Below, one piece after another: positions 1 to 8,396 of a stretch of DNA of 64,000 bases (positions are counted from its first letter, which is position 1; every line of letters starts with the position of its first letter). The stretch comes from Pseudoxanthomonas suwonensis 11-1. Its GTDB lineage: Bacteria; Pseudomonadota; Gammaproteobacteria; Xanthomonadales; Xanthomonadaceae. The DNA lies in assembly GCF_000185965.1 (NCBI RefSeq), contig NC_014924.1, positions 310,001 to 374,000 on the forward strand. The letters are read 5' to 3'. The position numbers and the translations under genes were made by a program. The notes below the pieces were generated by a model. The model did no database searches. It was given only the letters and a program-made list of their open reading frames with translations, and had not been told where the DNA came from.

Positions 1-1088
1 TCCCGCCCGCCCCGCGTCCCTCCCAGGCCACCGCGTGGCTGGTGATGGACTACGCCACCGGCCAGGTCCTGGCCGGCGAGAACGTGGACGAGCAGGTCGA
101 GCCGGCCAGCATCACCAAGGTGATGACCTCCTACGTGATCGCCGCGGAAATGGCCGCCGGCCGGGTCAAGCCCGACGACCAGGTGCTGATGAGCGAGCGC
201 GCCTGGCGCGAGGGCGGCGCCCGCACCGACGGCAGCTTCAGCGGCTTCCCGGTCAACCAGACCGCACCGCTGGTGGAGATGGAAAAGGGCATGGCGGTGC
301 AGTCGGGCAACGACGCCGCGATCGCGCTGGCCGAGCACGTCGCCGGCACCCAGGAGGCCTTCGCCGACCTGATGAACAGCTACGCGGCGAAGATCGGCAT
401 GAAGAACAGCCACTTCGTCAACGCGCACGGCCTGTCCGCCGAAGGGCACTACAGCACCGCGCGCGACCTGGCCCTGCTTGGCCGTGCCTTCGTGCGCGAC
501 TACCCGGAGCAGTACGGGTACAACAAGATCAAGGAATTCACGGTCAACGGCATCACCCAGCCGAACCGCAACCTGCTGCTGTGGCGCGATTCCTCGGTCG
601 ACGGCATCAAGACCGGCCACCACTCCAAGGCCGGCTACTGCCTGATGAGCTCGGCCCAGCGCGGCGACCAGCGCCTGGTCGCGGTGCTGATGGGCGGCGC
701 CTCCGAGCGCCAGCGCGCCGACGACAGCCTGGCCCTGCTGAACTGGGGCTTCCGCTTCCACGAGACCCACCGCCTGTACGAGCCCGGCAAGCCGGTGGCC
801 TCGCTGAAGGTGTGGAAGGGCAAGGCCGACCAGGTGCAGCTGGGCGTGGCCGAGCCGCTGCTGGTGAGCGTGGGTCGCGGCCGCTACGGCGACCTCAAGC
901 CGGCGATGGAAGTGCCGCGCTCGCTGGTGGCGCCGATTGCCGCCGGCCAGCAGATCGGCACGGTCAAGGTGTCGCTGGATGGACAGGTCGTGGCCGAGGC
1001 GCCGCTGGTCGCCGCCAACGCGGTCGAGGAAGCCGGCTTCTTCAAGCGCCTGTGGGATGCCTTCTGGATGTGGTGGGAGTCGGAGTGA
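1..1088 (+). CDS. dacC: D-alanyl-D-alanine carboxypeptidase (PBP5/6 type), 5' end outside window
   Basis: This is a serine D,D-carboxypeptidase that trims the terminal D-Ala of peptidoglycan pentapeptides on the periplasmic side of the inner membrane. The reading frame is open from base 3, so the signal peptide and true start lie upstream. All three penicillin-binding motifs are visible: SITK (catalytic Ser and Lys), SGN, and KTG followed by HHSKAGYCL. Beyond about 260 residues comes the beta-rich PBP5 C-terminal domain, and the last residues (FFKRLWDAFWMWW) look like the amphipathic helix that anchors this family to the membrane. A perfect hairpin follows the stop. The paralog name (dacA or dacC) cannot be settled from sequence alone. 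Confidence 0.93.
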   Translation, partial: PPAPRPSQATAWLVMDYATGQVLAGENVDEQVEPASITKVMTSYVIAAEMAAGRVKPDDQVLMSERAWREGGARTDGSFSGFPVNQTAPLVEMEKGMAVQSGNDAAIALAEHVAGTQEAFADLMNSYAAKIGMKNSHFVNAHGLSAEGHYSTARDLALLGRAFVRDYPEQYGYNKIKEFTVNGITQPNRNLLLWRDSSVDGIKTGHHSKAGYCLMSSAQRGDQRLVAVLMGGASERQRADDSLALLNWGFRFHETHRLYEPGKPVASLKVWKGKADQVQLGVAEPLLVSVGRGRYGDLKPAMEVPRSLVAPIAAGQQIGTVKVSLDGQVVAEAPLVAANAVEEAGFFKRLWDAFWMWWESE

Positions 1089-1114
1089 GCCCCGACCGCC
1101 CCGCATGATCCCTG

Positions 1115-1139
1115 GACAGCCGGCCCCGCGCCGGCTGTC
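1115..1139 (+). terminator. Hairpin after dacC
   Basis: A perfect 10-bp stem (GACAGCCGGC with its complement) and a 5-nt loop lie 26 bp after the dacC stop codon, followed by a weak T-containing tail (TTCGT). It is a likely terminator, but the poor U tract leaves doubt. Confidence 0.5.
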
Positions 1140-1278
1140 TTCGTATCCGGGGTCCGAACCTGTGCGGCAGTTCTCCAACCGCGCGCGCCCGCTGGCTTAT
1201 GCTTGGCCGCACGCGCCGCCTCCGGGCTGCGCGCCTGGGCGCGGAGCGCCGGTACCCACTGGGACGGACGGGGGGCAC

Positions 1279-2115
1279 ATGGGCAATTGGAATGCATGGG
1301 GCGCGTACGCCGCGTTCCTGGTAGCGGTAGCACTGACCGGTCCGGCAGCGGCCGGCTCGCGCGCACAGCCCGCGCAGCAGTCCCACGAGGTTTCCCATCC
1401 GGTGGCGCAGATCCCGGTCTGCCGGGTGCCGCTGGGTACCGTGTCGGTAACCGAACCGGCGGACGCGGAGAACTGGCGGAGGCGCCACCAGCTGCCGCCG
1501 CCGTCGCGGCTGGTCGGCGTGCTGGTGGCCCGTTCGCGCTGTTTCACCCTGCGCGACCACGGCGTCGGTCCCGGTTCGCAGGTCGCCGACGGGGCCGGCC
1601 AGCTTCCGCCGGCGGCGGCCGACTTCGTCCTGGAACCGGACCTGGCCCCGGGCGAGAGCCGGAGTGGACCTGCCGACGAGCCGACGCCCCCGGCACAGGC
1701 CGTGGAAGTGGTGCTGACCCTGGTCGACCAGCGCGGTACCGGCCGCGTTGCCGTGTCCGGCAGCGCCAGCCGCGACCAGCTGCGCGCCGGTGCCAGCGGC
1801 ACCCTGTTCACCGCCGGCGGCCTGCGCTCGGCCGGCGTCGGCGGCTATGCCAGCACCGAGCACGGCCAGGTCGTCGCCTTCGCCTACCTGCAGGCCTATA
1901 CCGACCTGGTGGTCCGCCTGGGTGGATGGTCCGAGGACTCGGCCGAGGCCGCCGCAGCCCGCGCGCTGCGGGTGGACCGGGCGGTGCGGGCCCTCGCCGG
2001 CGGGACAGCCGCGTCACCGGATCCGGCGCCTTCGCAGGAAGCCCGGAGCCGCCCTGCCGGCCGCGAGGGACCGGTCCGTGGCCGCAGGTCCAGGGGCGGC
2101 GGTGTTGCGCATTGA
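1279..2115 (+). CDS. CsgG-like secreted protein, divergent paralog of the next gene
   Basis: The product is 278 residues. I chose the ATG at 1279 because it starts a plausible signal peptide (hydrophobic AAFLVAVALTGPAAA). After it the protein matches the downstream gene at several points: a G-x-V-x-V-x-EP-x-D start, SRCFT(L/V)xD, ADFVLxPD, and the shared block EVVLTLVD. It lacks the downstream protein's longer central segment and C-terminal SH3-like domain, and its N-terminal half is more diverged. It probably arose by duplication of the CsgG-like gene. Function is unknown. CsgG-family proteins are usually outer-membrane or periplasmic and linked to secretion of surface fibres or polysaccharide, but no curli genes lie nearby. 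Confidence 0.7.
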   Translation: MGNWNAWGAYAAFLVAVALTGPAAAGSRAQPAQQSHEVSHPVAQIPVCRVPLGTVSVTEPADAENWRRRHQLPPPSRLVGVLVARSRCFTLRDHGVGPGSQVADGAGQLPPAAADFVLEPDLAPGESRSGPADEPTPPAQAVEVVLTLVDQRGTGRVAVSGSASRDQLRAGASGTLFTAGGLRSAGVGGYASTEHGQVVAFAYLQAYTDLVVRLGGWSEDSAEAAAARALRVDRAVRALAGGTAASPDPAPSQEARSRPAGREGPVRGRRSRGGGVAH

Positions 2116-2223
2116 GTGGCGCACCCTCGGGGAGTGGGTGTCAGCAATTGTTCATGCTGATGAAGGTTTCGTTAGACTTTGATCTCCGCTGTCCACCCGG
2201 GCACGCCAGTCTTCCAGGGGATC

Positions 2224-3480
2224 ATGAGTTACCAGCACTTTCCGACCCGCGCCCTCGCGCTTTGTGGCCTGCTGGCCGCCGCCTTCGCGCCGGAGGCCCA
2301 TGCCGGCCTGTTCGGCGGCGGCTGTTCCGAGCCGATCGGCTCGGTGCGCATCTCCGAACCCGACGACGGCGCCGAGCTGTGGTCCGCCTACGGCCTGTCG
2401 GCCCCGACCCGCATGTTGCGGGTCATGGTCAACGACTCGCGCTGCTTCACCGTGGTCGACCGCGGCGCCGGCCTGGCCGCGATCCGCGAGGAACAGGAAC
2501 TGGCGGCCGCCGGGCAACTGCGTGCCGGCCACAACGTCGGTGGCGGCCAGATCCGTTCGGCCGACTTCGTGCTGATCCCGGACATCGTCTCGCAGAACGC
2601 CAACGCCGGCGGCAGCAGCTTCGGCGTCGAGGGCGAGAAGCGCGGCTTCCTGGGCATGGGCGGCGGCAAGGCCGGCGTCTCCACCCGCCGCCAGAACGCG
2701 GAAGTGGTGCTGACCCTGGTCGACGCCCGCACCTCCGAGCAGGTCATCACCACCAGCGGCGAGGCCAAGATCTCGGACAAGGCCTGGGAGGCGGCGCTGC
2801 GCGCGCAGTCCAACGCCCATGGCGCCCGCGGCGGCATCCACTACAGCAGCTGGGAAAACACCGAGATCGGCAAGGTCATCAAGCAGGCGTACGAAGAAGC
2901 CTACGAGAAGATGGAGCCGGCCGTTCGCCGCCTGGCCAGGCAGCGTGGAGCCGGCGGTTCGCGGCAGTCGGCCCTGGCTTCCACCTTGGGCATGTTCAAG
3001 CCCGGATTGGGGGGCGGCGCGCCCGCGCCAGTGGCGACCGAAGGTGATGTGTCCGTGGCCAGGGCGACTTCGGCCGGCCAGGGGCTGCGCTCGCTGCTCC
3101 CGCGGCGCGCGCAGCAGGAACAGGCGGTGGCGGAGGTCGAAGAGGTCGAGGAGCAGGCGACCGCCTTGCAGCCGGCTCCCGCCCCGCAGGTCGTGGTCGA
3201 ACCCGCCCCGGTCGCCGTTCCCGCTCAGGTTGCCGCGCCTGCCGGCGCTCCCCTGGACATGGATGCCGAGGGCGAGCTGCTCGCCAGCCAGACGCTGGCC
3301 CTGCGCCGTACCGCGCGCCTGCTGGCGCAGCCGGCGGCCGATGCCGAGGTGGTGGCCGAGCTGCGCACCGGCATGCTGCTGTTCCCGACCGGCAGCAAGC
3401 AGGGCGCGATGCTCGAGGTGGAGAACGAGGTCGGCCAGCGTGGCTGGGTGCCCTCGGCCGCGGTCGTCGTCGCCCAGTAA
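2224..3480 (+). CDS. CsgG-family protein with C-terminal SH3-like domain
   Basis: The product is 418 residues. The ATG at 2224 was chosen over upstream codons because AGGGG lies just before it and a clear signal peptide follows (ALALCGLLAAAFAPEAHA, cleaved near residue 24). Residues of about 30-240 resemble the CsgG family: CFTVVDRG, then a repeat-rich REEQELAAAGQLRAG stretch, then ADFVLIPDIV and EVVLTLVDARTSEQV. A Pro/Ala/Val-rich linker of about 100 residues leads to a bacterial SH3-like domain over the last 65 residues (ALRRTARLLAQPAADAEVV onward, ending GWVPSAAVVV), which in other proteins binds cell wall or mediates targeting. No other secretion genes are adjacent, so the partner is unknown. 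Confidence 0.75.
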   Translation: MSYQHFPTRALALCGLLAAAFAPEAHAGLFGGGCSEPIGSVRISEPDDGAELWSAYGLSAPTRMLRVMVNDSRCFTVVDRGAGLAAIREEQELAAAGQLRAGHNVGGGQIRSADFVLIPDIVSQNANAGGSSFGVEGEKRGFLGMGGGKAGVSTRRQNAEVVLTLVDARTSEQVITTSGEAKISDKAWEAALRAQSNAHGARGGIHYSSWENTEIGKVIKQAYEEAYEKMEPAVRRLARQRGAGGSRQSALASTLGMFKPGLGGGAPAPVATEGDVSVARATSAGQGLRSLLPRRAQQEQAVAEVEEVEEQATALQPAPAPQVVVEPAPVAVPAQVAAPAGAPLDMDAEGELLASQTLALRRTARLLAQPAADAEVVAELRTGMLLFPTGSKQGAMLEVENEVGQRGWVPSAAVVVAQ

Positions 3481-3513
3481 GCAGGAATCCGGCCGCCATC
3501 GCGGCGGTTGCAC

Positions 3514-3538
3514 GGTCCGGCGCCCGGCGCGCCGGACC
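3514..3538. terminator. Hairpin between convergent genes
   Basis: A perfect 10-bp inverted repeat (GGTCCGGCGC with its complement, 5-nt loop) fills the gap between the convergent CsgG-like and lpxR-like genes. It has no T run on either side, so termination is only inferred from its position. Confidence 0.4.
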
Positions 3539-3545
3539 TGCCGGG

Positions 3546-4607
3546 TCAGAGCATCCGGCTGATGGTGAAGCTGCCGAACACCGGCCGCTCCTCCTGGCCC
3601 TCGAACTCGCGCGCGCCGTGGTAGCGCGCCAGGGCGAACTTCCAGCGGCCGCGGGTCAGGGCCATGCCGTAGCCGACCTCGCCCACCAGCGGACGCCTGT
3701 CCACGCTGTGGCTGTCGCGGAAGGTGTTGCCGTCCAGGGTGATGTCGCGGGCCACCGCGCGCACGTCGGTGGTGGCGAACATGTGCCAGGACCAGCCCGA
3801 GCGGCGCCCGCGCGAGGGCGCGGTGTTCTCGCCGGCCGGGCGCAGCGGGGTGCTGCCGAAGTCGTCCGGCAGGCGCCAGCCCCAGCGTGCCTCCAGGCCG
3901 GTGTTGAGGTAGGTGGCGCGGTTGCCGAGGGCGCCGCCCCAGTGCGCGATCGCGTCCCAGCCCCAGCCGCCGGCGTTGCGTCCGGCGTCGCCCCAGCGAC
4001 GCATGCGCTCGTGGACCACGCCGACCAGCGGCTCGTTCTCCAGCTGGTTGTCCCAGCCGCGGAAGTCCTCGCCCTCGAACACGTGGTGGGCCGCATTCTG
4101 CACCTGCCTGCCCAGCGCCATCGGCCCGACCACCCCAAGTTGCAGCTGGGTGGTGCGCAGGTCGTCGCCGTTGCGCGCGTTGTAGCCGAACCGGGCCATC
4201 AGGATCGCCGCGTACGGACGGTCGTCCAGGATCAGGTCGGTGCGGGTGTAGTCGGTAGGCGTGTACAGGGCCTGGCCGATGCTGAAGACCATGTTCTGCT
4301 GCTCGAAGCCGCCGGGCTGCAGGCGCTCGAGGTAGCGGTTGAGCCAACGCGCCAGGCCCGGCAGGCAGGGGTCGTCGGTGTAGTCGGCCAGGTTCGGCGA
4401 GACCAGGGTGAGCATCGCGCCGTTGGTGTAGCCCTGGTCCTGCTTCTCGCCACCGAGCAGGTCGTTGTCGACGCGGAAGTTGACCGCCGGCGGGGTCTCG
4501 CTGAGGACGCTGCTGTCGCACTGCTGCGCGGCGGCGAGGGCGGGGGACAGCAGGAGCAGCGCGGCGGACAGGACGCGCGTCGATCGCATCCGTGCGGTGG
4601 CGGGCAT
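3546..4607 (-). CDS. lpxR: Lipid A 3'-O-deacylase, LpxR family (DUF2219)
   Basis: This is a predicted outer-membrane beta-barrel hydrolase that removes the 3'-acyloxyacyl group from lipid A. The product is 353 residues with an N-terminal signal peptide (STRVLSAALLLLSPALAAAQ). The family's catalytic region is recognisable: RVDNDLLGGEKQDQGYTNG holds the Asn-Asp pair and Tyr-Thr-Asn-Gly, and HHVFEGEDFRGWDNQLENEP holds the His and Glu expected of LpxR. The protein ends with alternating strands and SFTISRML. The ATG at 4607 has a weak GGAAC upstream; the ATG at 4589 is an alternative. In Salmonella and Helicobacter LpxR modulates endotoxin. Here it stands alone, convergent with the CsgG-like gene. 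Confidence 0.85.
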   Translation of the reverse strand: MPATARMRSTRVLSAALLLLSPALAAAQQCDSSVLSETPPAVNFRVDNDLLGGEKQDQGYTNGAMLTLVSPNLADYTDDPCLPGLARWLNRYLERLQPGGFEQQNMVFSIGQALYTPTDYTRTDLILDDRPYAAILMARFGYNARNGDDLRTTQLQLGVVGPMALGRQVQNAAHHVFEGEDFRGWDNQLENEPLVGVVHERMRRWGDAGRNAGGWGWDAIAHWGGALGNRATYLNTGLEARWGWRLPDDFGSTPLRPAGENTAPSRGRRSGWSWHMFATTDVRAVARDITLDGNTFRDSHSVDRRPLVGEVGYGMALTRGRWKFALARYHGAREFEGQEERPVFGSFTISRML

Positions 4608-4728
4608 CGGCGGGTTCCGGCGGAAAGGGGGAAGCCATATTGGACCGCGCGCGGGCGTACAGGGGGCGTGCATGGCCGCACCGCAGCGTTGCGCGGGGGT
4701 GGTGCTTGGGTTCGGGGGCCCAGGCCCC

Positions 4729-4734
4729 GATAAT
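4729..4734 (+). promoter_or_regulatory. -10 element immediately upstream of ybeD (leaderless?)
   Basis: GATAAT lies 6 nt before the ybeD ATG with no Shine-Dalgarno between them. This spacing would put the transcription start on or next to the start codon. The same layout is seen before lipA, the DUF2946 gene and the EamA gene. Confidence 0.45.
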
Positions 4735-4740
4735 GCGTCG

Positions 4741-5019
4741 ATGGAAATCAAGTCCGACAACCCCGAGCACGGCTTCCAGTTCCCCGGCACCTTCGAGCTC
4801 AGCGCCATGGGCGCGGCCGACAAGGGCCTGGAGACCGAGCTGCCGAAGCTGCTGGCCGCCGCCGGCGTGGAAGTCCTGGAAGAGAGCATCCAGTGGAAGC
4901 ACTCCTCCAACGGCAGGTACGTGTCCGTGCGCATCGGCTTCCGCGCCGAGAGCCGCGGGCAGTACGAGCGCGCCCACCAGGCCCTGCGCGACCACCCGGA
5001 AGTGAAGTGGACCCTGTGA
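4741..5019 (+). CDS. ybeD: DUF493/YbeD family protein
   Basis: The product is 92 residues and belongs to the small YbeD (UPF0250/DUF493) family, which has an ACT-like fold and in E. coli lies beside lipB. Recognisable features are [13 protein letters not shown] at the start and the [17 protein letters not shown] strand-turn-strand in the middle. It ends four bases into lipB (GTGA overlap), so the two are translationally coupled. The linkage to lipB suggests a role in lipoate metabolism or its regulation, but no activity is established for the family. An upstream -10 box is the only promoter signal seen. Confidence 0.9.
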   Translation: MEIKSDNPEHGFQFPGTFELSAMGAADKGLETELPKLLAAAGVEVLEESIQWKHSSNGRYVSVRIGFRAESRGQYERAHQALRDHPEVKWTL

Positions 5020-5705
5020 GCGCCTGCGAGGCCTCGGCCGCCCCGTCGCGCGCGCCGCGCCCGGCGCGGGTGTTCGACCTCGGCCGCCAGGCTTACGAGC
5101 CGGTGTGGCGGGCGATGCAGCGCTTCACCGATGCCCGTGGCGAGGACACGCCGGACGAGCTGTGGCTGGTCGAGCACGAGCCGGTGTTCACCCTGGGCCA
5201 GGCCGGCAAGCCGGAGCACGTGCTGGCGCCGGGCGACATCCCGGTGCTGCACGTGGACCGCGGCGGCCAGGTGACCTACCACGGCCCGGGCCAGATCGTG
5301 CTCTACCCGCTGCTGGACCTGCGCCGGATCGGCGTGGGCGTGCGCGAGTACGTGTGCCGGATCGAGCAGGCGATCATCGACACGCTCGACGAGTGGAACA
5401 TCGGCGGCGAGCGCCTGGAAGGCGCGCCCGGCGTGTACGTGGGCGGGGCCAAGGTCGCGGCGCTGGGCATCCGCGTGCGCCGCGGATGCAGCTTCCATGG
5501 CCTGTCGTTCAACATCGGCATGGATCTGGAGCCCTTCCACCGGATCAATCCCTGCGGCTACCAGGGCCTGCGCGTGACCTCGGTGCAGGACCTCGGCGGC
5601 CCGTCCTCGATGGGCGCGGTCAAGCCGGTGCTGCTGGCGCAGGTCGCGCGCCAGTTCGGCCTGGAGCTCCAGCCGCAGGCCGGACTGCCCGAGCTGGTGG
5701 CGTGA
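5016..5705 (+). CDS. lipB: Lipoyl(octanoyl) transferase
   Basis: LipB moves octanoyl groups from acyl carrier protein to the lipoyl domains of the 2-oxoacid dehydrogenase complexes; such domains occur here in aceF and lpd. The GTG start at 5016 overlaps the ybeD stop and gives 229 residues. Conserved parts are [17 protein letters not shown], the [18 protein letters not shown] substrate loop, catalytic Lys146 in [13 protein letters not shown], and catalytic Cys180 in NPCGYQGL. The usual neighbour lipA is not directly adjacent, because a toxin-antitoxin pair occupies the intervening 1.2 kb. Confidence 0.96.
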   Translation: MSACEASAAPSRAPRPARVFDLGRQAYEPVWRAMQRFTDARGEDTPDELWLVEHEPVFTLGQAGKPEHVLAPGDIPVLHVDRGGQVTYHGPGQIVLYPLLDLRRIGVGVREYVCRIEQAIIDTLDEWNIGGERLEGAPGVYVGGAKVAALGIRVRRGCSFHGLSFNIGMDLEPFHRINPCGYQGLRVTSVQDLGGPSSMGAVKPVLLAQVARQFGLELQPQAGLPELVA

Positions 5706-5812
5706 CGGCCGGGACGCTGGGTGGCCCCGCGCTTTGCGCGCGGCACGCCTGGCCGTGGCTGCCGCATTACTTTCCCCCCGCGTAGTGGCCGTGCGTGTCG
5801 CCTGGAAATGGA

Positions 5813-5846
5813 AGAAATGGGGAATTCATCCATTTTGCCCATTTCT
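5813..5846 (+). promoter_or_regulatory. AT-rich inverted repeat, probable operator of the toxin-antitoxin operon
   Basis: AGAAATGGG (5813-5821) and its exact complement CCCATTTCT (5838-5846) flank 16 nt that contain a shorter AAATGG/CCATTT repeat. The segment is strikingly AT-rich for this genome and lies just before a possible -10 (TAGAGT, 5851-5856) and the antitoxin RBS GGAG (5875-5878). It is the kind of palindrome a Phd-type antitoxin would bind to repress its own operon; that role is inferred. Confidence 0.55.
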
Positions 5847-5885
5847 GGCATAGAGTAGGCGGCAGTTCCTCGATGGAGTGACGTG

Positions 5886-6413
5886 ATGGTCCGCCCGGTC
5901 AAGGCGCCCGCATCGCAGCGGCACAGGAAGAGCTCCCCCCCGCTGCCTGCCAGCGGGAAGAAGGCCGTGTCTTCCGCTGCGGTACGCAAGGCCGCGGCGG
6001 GATCGCTCCGGGGCCAGCTGGAAGCCGGCATGACGATCGACTTGCTCGATGTGGCGACCTCGACCGAGGTCAAGAGCGACTGGGCCGGAATGGTGCGCCG
6101 GATCGGCAAGGAGAACGCCCTGCTCATCCTCAACCACAAGCGCCCTGCTGCGGTCCTCGTTGATCCGGATCATTACGCCAGCCTGGTGGCGGCTGCTTCC
6201 TCCAGTGTTCGCAAGTCCACCGCAGAAGCCGCCCCCCTCCCGTTCGAAGCACCGGAAGGGCCCGATCCGGCGACCCAGCGGCAGCTGGCAATGGCACGCC
6301 TGCAGGCGGAGTTCGACCGTCGGCTGGCGGTGCTTGAGGACGGGCAGACCCTGAAGGCGGCTACCCGCCACCGTGCCCATCGCGGCCGGGTCCCGGTCGG
6401 CGAGTCGCTCTGA
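5886..6413 (+). CDS. Phd/YefM-like antitoxin of a zeta-toxin module
   Basis: The product is 175 residues. GTG (5883) and ATG (5886) are adjacent; ATG fits the GGAG spacing better. Residues 1-45 are a basic, Ser/Ala/Lys-rich tail. Residues of about 55-101 (VATSTEVKSDWAGMVRRIG, then ALLILNHKRPAAVLVDPDHY) match the Phd/YefM DNA-binding fold, including the 'alter or erase one copy' strand pattern typical of these antitoxins. The C-terminal 70 residues are hydrophilic and would contact the toxin. The stop is only 3 nt from the zeta toxin ATG, so they form one operon. Phd-type antitoxins usually pair with Doc or YoeB toxins, so the pairing with zeta is unusual. Confidence 0.72.
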   Translation: MVRPVKAPASQRHRKSSPPLPASGKKAVSSAAVRKAAAGSLRGQLEAGMTIDLLDVATSTEVKSDWAGMVRRIGKENALLILNHKRPAAVLVDPDHYASLVAAASSSVRKSTAEAAPLPFEAPEGPDPATQRQLAMARLQAEFDRRLAVLEDGQTLKAATRHRAHRGRVPVGESL

Positions 6414-6416
6414 TCC

Positions 6417-7046
6417 ATGGCGGAGATCCTCTGCCTTGCCGGTATCAACGGCGCGGGCAAGAGCAGCCTGCTGGGCAACGGCATCCTGGGGGCAAGGGGG
6501 GCGACCTGGTTCAACCCCGACACCTACGCCCGCGAGCTCATGCGGGCCACCGGCATGTCGCAGGAAGAGGCCAACGGCGAGGCCTGGGCGGAGGGCAAGC
6601 GGCGCCTGGTCAAGGCCATTGCACGGGGCACCGACTACGCTTTCGAGACAACGCTCGGTGCCAACACGATCCCACGCCTGCTGCGGGAAGCCTGCAACAC
6701 CCACCAGGTAAAGATCTGGTTCATCGGGTTGGCCAGTCCGGAGCTTCACATCGAGCGGGTAACGGCACGCGTCGCCAGGGGCGGCCATGACATCCCGGAA
6801 GACAGGATCCGTTCGCGCTACGTCTCCTCCGTGCAGAACCTGGTCGCGCTCATGCCCGGCCTGGAAGTGCTCCACGTCTACGACAACAGCCGCCCGGCCG
6901 GCAGGGATGGTGCCGACCTGCAGCTGGTGCTGGAAGTCGAGGGCGGGAAGGTGCTGTTCCCGGCGACGAAGGAGGAGCTCGCTGCTACGCCGCCGTGGGC
7001 ACAGCCCGTGGTTGCCCGTGCCCTGGACCTGTTCCCACCGGCCTGA
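6417..7046 (+). CDS. Zeta toxin family protein (predicted UDP-GlcNAc kinase)
   Basis: Zeta/PezT toxins phosphorylate UDP-N-acetylglucosamine and so block peptidoglycan synthesis. This 209-residue protein has a P-loop, GINGAGKSS, with Lys15; the NPDTYAR motif with candidate base Asp35; the FETTLG substrate motif (Glu77, Thr79); and an Arg-rich segment [19 protein letters not shown] (118-134) expected to hold the phosphate-binding arginines. All positions expected of an active enzyme appear intact. It is co-operonic with the Phd-like antitoxin directly upstream. Its position between lipB and lipA suggests an insertion into a core locus, though its GC content is not obviously foreign. Confidence 0.85.
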   Translation: MAEILCLAGINGAGKSSLLGNGILGARGATWFNPDTYARELMRATGMSQEEANGEAWAEGKRRLVKAIARGTDYAFETTLGANTIPRLLREACNTHQVKIWFIGLASPELHIERVTARVARGGHDIPEDRIRSRYVSSVQNLVALMPGLEVLHVYDNSRPAGRDGADLQLVLEVEGGKVLFPATKEELAATPPWAQPVVARALDLFPPA

Positions 7047-7158
7047 AGCCGTCCCGGGGGCGCCACACGTTGCCGGGGGCCCTTTCCGTTCCATCCACCA
7101 ACTCCGGGCGTTCCGGCCCCGGCACCGCTGGCGCCGGGCGCGGCGCGCGGCGGGGGCC

Positions 7159-7164
7159 TACAAT
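7159..7164 (+). promoter_or_regulatory. -10 element 7 nt upstream of lipA (leaderless?)
   Basis: TACAAT is followed by 7 nt and the lipA ATG, with no Shine-Dalgarno. The same sequence context (GCCTACAAT, 7 nt, ATG) recurs before the DUF2946 gene at 18412. It implies a transcript starting at or very near the start codon, and shows lipA has its own promoter downstream of the toxin gene. Confidence 0.5.
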
Positions 7165-7171
7165 AGGGGCC

Positions 7172-8182
7172 ATGAGTACGCCTGCCCCCCGCACCATCCC
7201 GCTCCAGGTCCTTCCCGAAACTGCGCCGGCCGCGCCGCTGGAGGCGGGGGCCAAGCAGCTGGGTGGCGACAAGATCGGCCGTTCGCCGGTGCAGTTCGCC
7301 GAGGCTCCCGTGCTGCGCAAGCCGTCGTGGATCCGGGTGCGGATCCCGTCGGGCAACGCGGTGCAGAACCTCAAGGCCAAGCTGCGCGAGAACCGCCTGG
7401 TCACGGTGTGCGAGGAGGCCAGCTGCCCGAACATCCACGAATGCTTCGGCCACGGCACGGCGACCTTCATGATCCTCGGCGAGGTCTGCACCCGCCGCTG
7501 CTCGTTCTGCGACGTGGCCCACGGCCGCCCGAAGCCGCCGGATCCGCAGGAGCCGGTGAACCTGGGCAACACCGTGGCCGACATGGGGCTGAAGTACGTG
7601 GTGGTGACCAGCGTCGACCGCGACGACCTGCGCGACGGCGGCGCCCAGCACTTCGTCGACTGCATCGCCGCCATCCGCGAGCGCGCCCCCGGCACCCGGA
7701 TCGAGATCCTGACCCCGGACTTCCGCGGCAAGGGCCGCATGGAGCGCGCGCTGGGCATCCTGGCGCAGAACCCGCCGGACGTGTTCAACCACAACATCGA
7801 GACCGTGCCGGACCTGTACCGCAACGTGCGCCCGGGCGCGGACTACCAGTGGTCGCTGACCCTGCTGAAGGAGTTCAAGGCCCAGCACCCGGCGATCCCG
7901 ACCAAGTCCGGCATCATGCTCGGCCTGGGCGAGACCATGGAGCAGGTGCAGGCCACCCTGCGCGACCTGCGCGCGCACGACGTGGACATGGTCACCATCG
8001 GCCAGTACCTGCAGCCGACCGCGCACCACCACCCGGTGCTGCGCTACTGGACGCCCGAGGAGTTCAAGGCGCTGGAGGAGTACGGTTACGGGCTGGGCTT
8101 CAGCCACGTCGCCTCCGGGCCGATGGTGCGTTCGTCCTACCATGCCGACCGCCAGGCGGCCGGCGCGGGGGTGGCGGCCTGA
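7172..8182 (+). CDS. lipA: Lipoyl synthase
   Basis: LipA is a radical-SAM enzyme that inserts two sulfurs into octanoylated lipoyl domains. The 336-residue protein carries both iron-sulfur sites: the auxiliary cluster cysteines at 80, 85 and 91 ([12 protein letters not shown]) and the radical-SAM CxxxCxxC at 106, 110 and 113. The C-terminal half has [37 protein letters not shown] and the terminal [11 protein letters not shown] with the conserved Arg-Ser-Ser-Tyr. The ATG at 7172 directly follows a -10 box. Together with lipB it supplies lipoylated E2 and E3 proteins such as those at 30.4-34 kb. Confidence 0.97.
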   Translation: MSTPAPRTIPLQVLPETAPAAPLEAGAKQLGGDKIGRSPVQFAEAPVLRKPSWIRVRIPSGNAVQNLKAKLRENRLVTVCEEASCPNIHECFGHGTATFMILGEVCTRRCSFCDVAHGRPKPPDPQEPVNLGNTVADMGLKYVVVTSVDRDDLRDGGAQHFVDCIAAIRERAPGTRIEILTPDFRGKGRMERALGILAQNPPDVFNHNIETVPDLYRNVRPGADYQWSLTLLKEFKAQHPAIPTKSGIMLGLGETMEQVQATLRDLRAHDVDMVTIGQYLQPTAHHHPVLRYWTPEEFKALEEYGYGLGFSHVASGPMVRSSYHADRQAAGAGVAA

Positions 8183-8396
8183 GGCCGCGCGCGGCCATCG
8201 CCAGCCACGGGCGCCGGGCCCGCCGCGCCCGTGGTGCCGCACTGTTCCTGTTCACTTTTCCCTACGCCGCGGCGGCTAGCCTGCGGTGGAACGTCATCCG
8301 TGCCCTGGCGCGCGGCCGGCAACTTCCAGCGCCGGCCGCGGTCCGAACATCCGTGACGCCCGACCCCCAACGGCCTTGCGTGGCCCGAGCTCCTGC

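Noticed and set aside
5706-7171. Integrated plasmid or prophage fragment around the toxin-antitoxin genes
   Set aside because: No integrase, transposase, replication gene or flanking direct repeats were seen; only the two genes and their operator are out of place.
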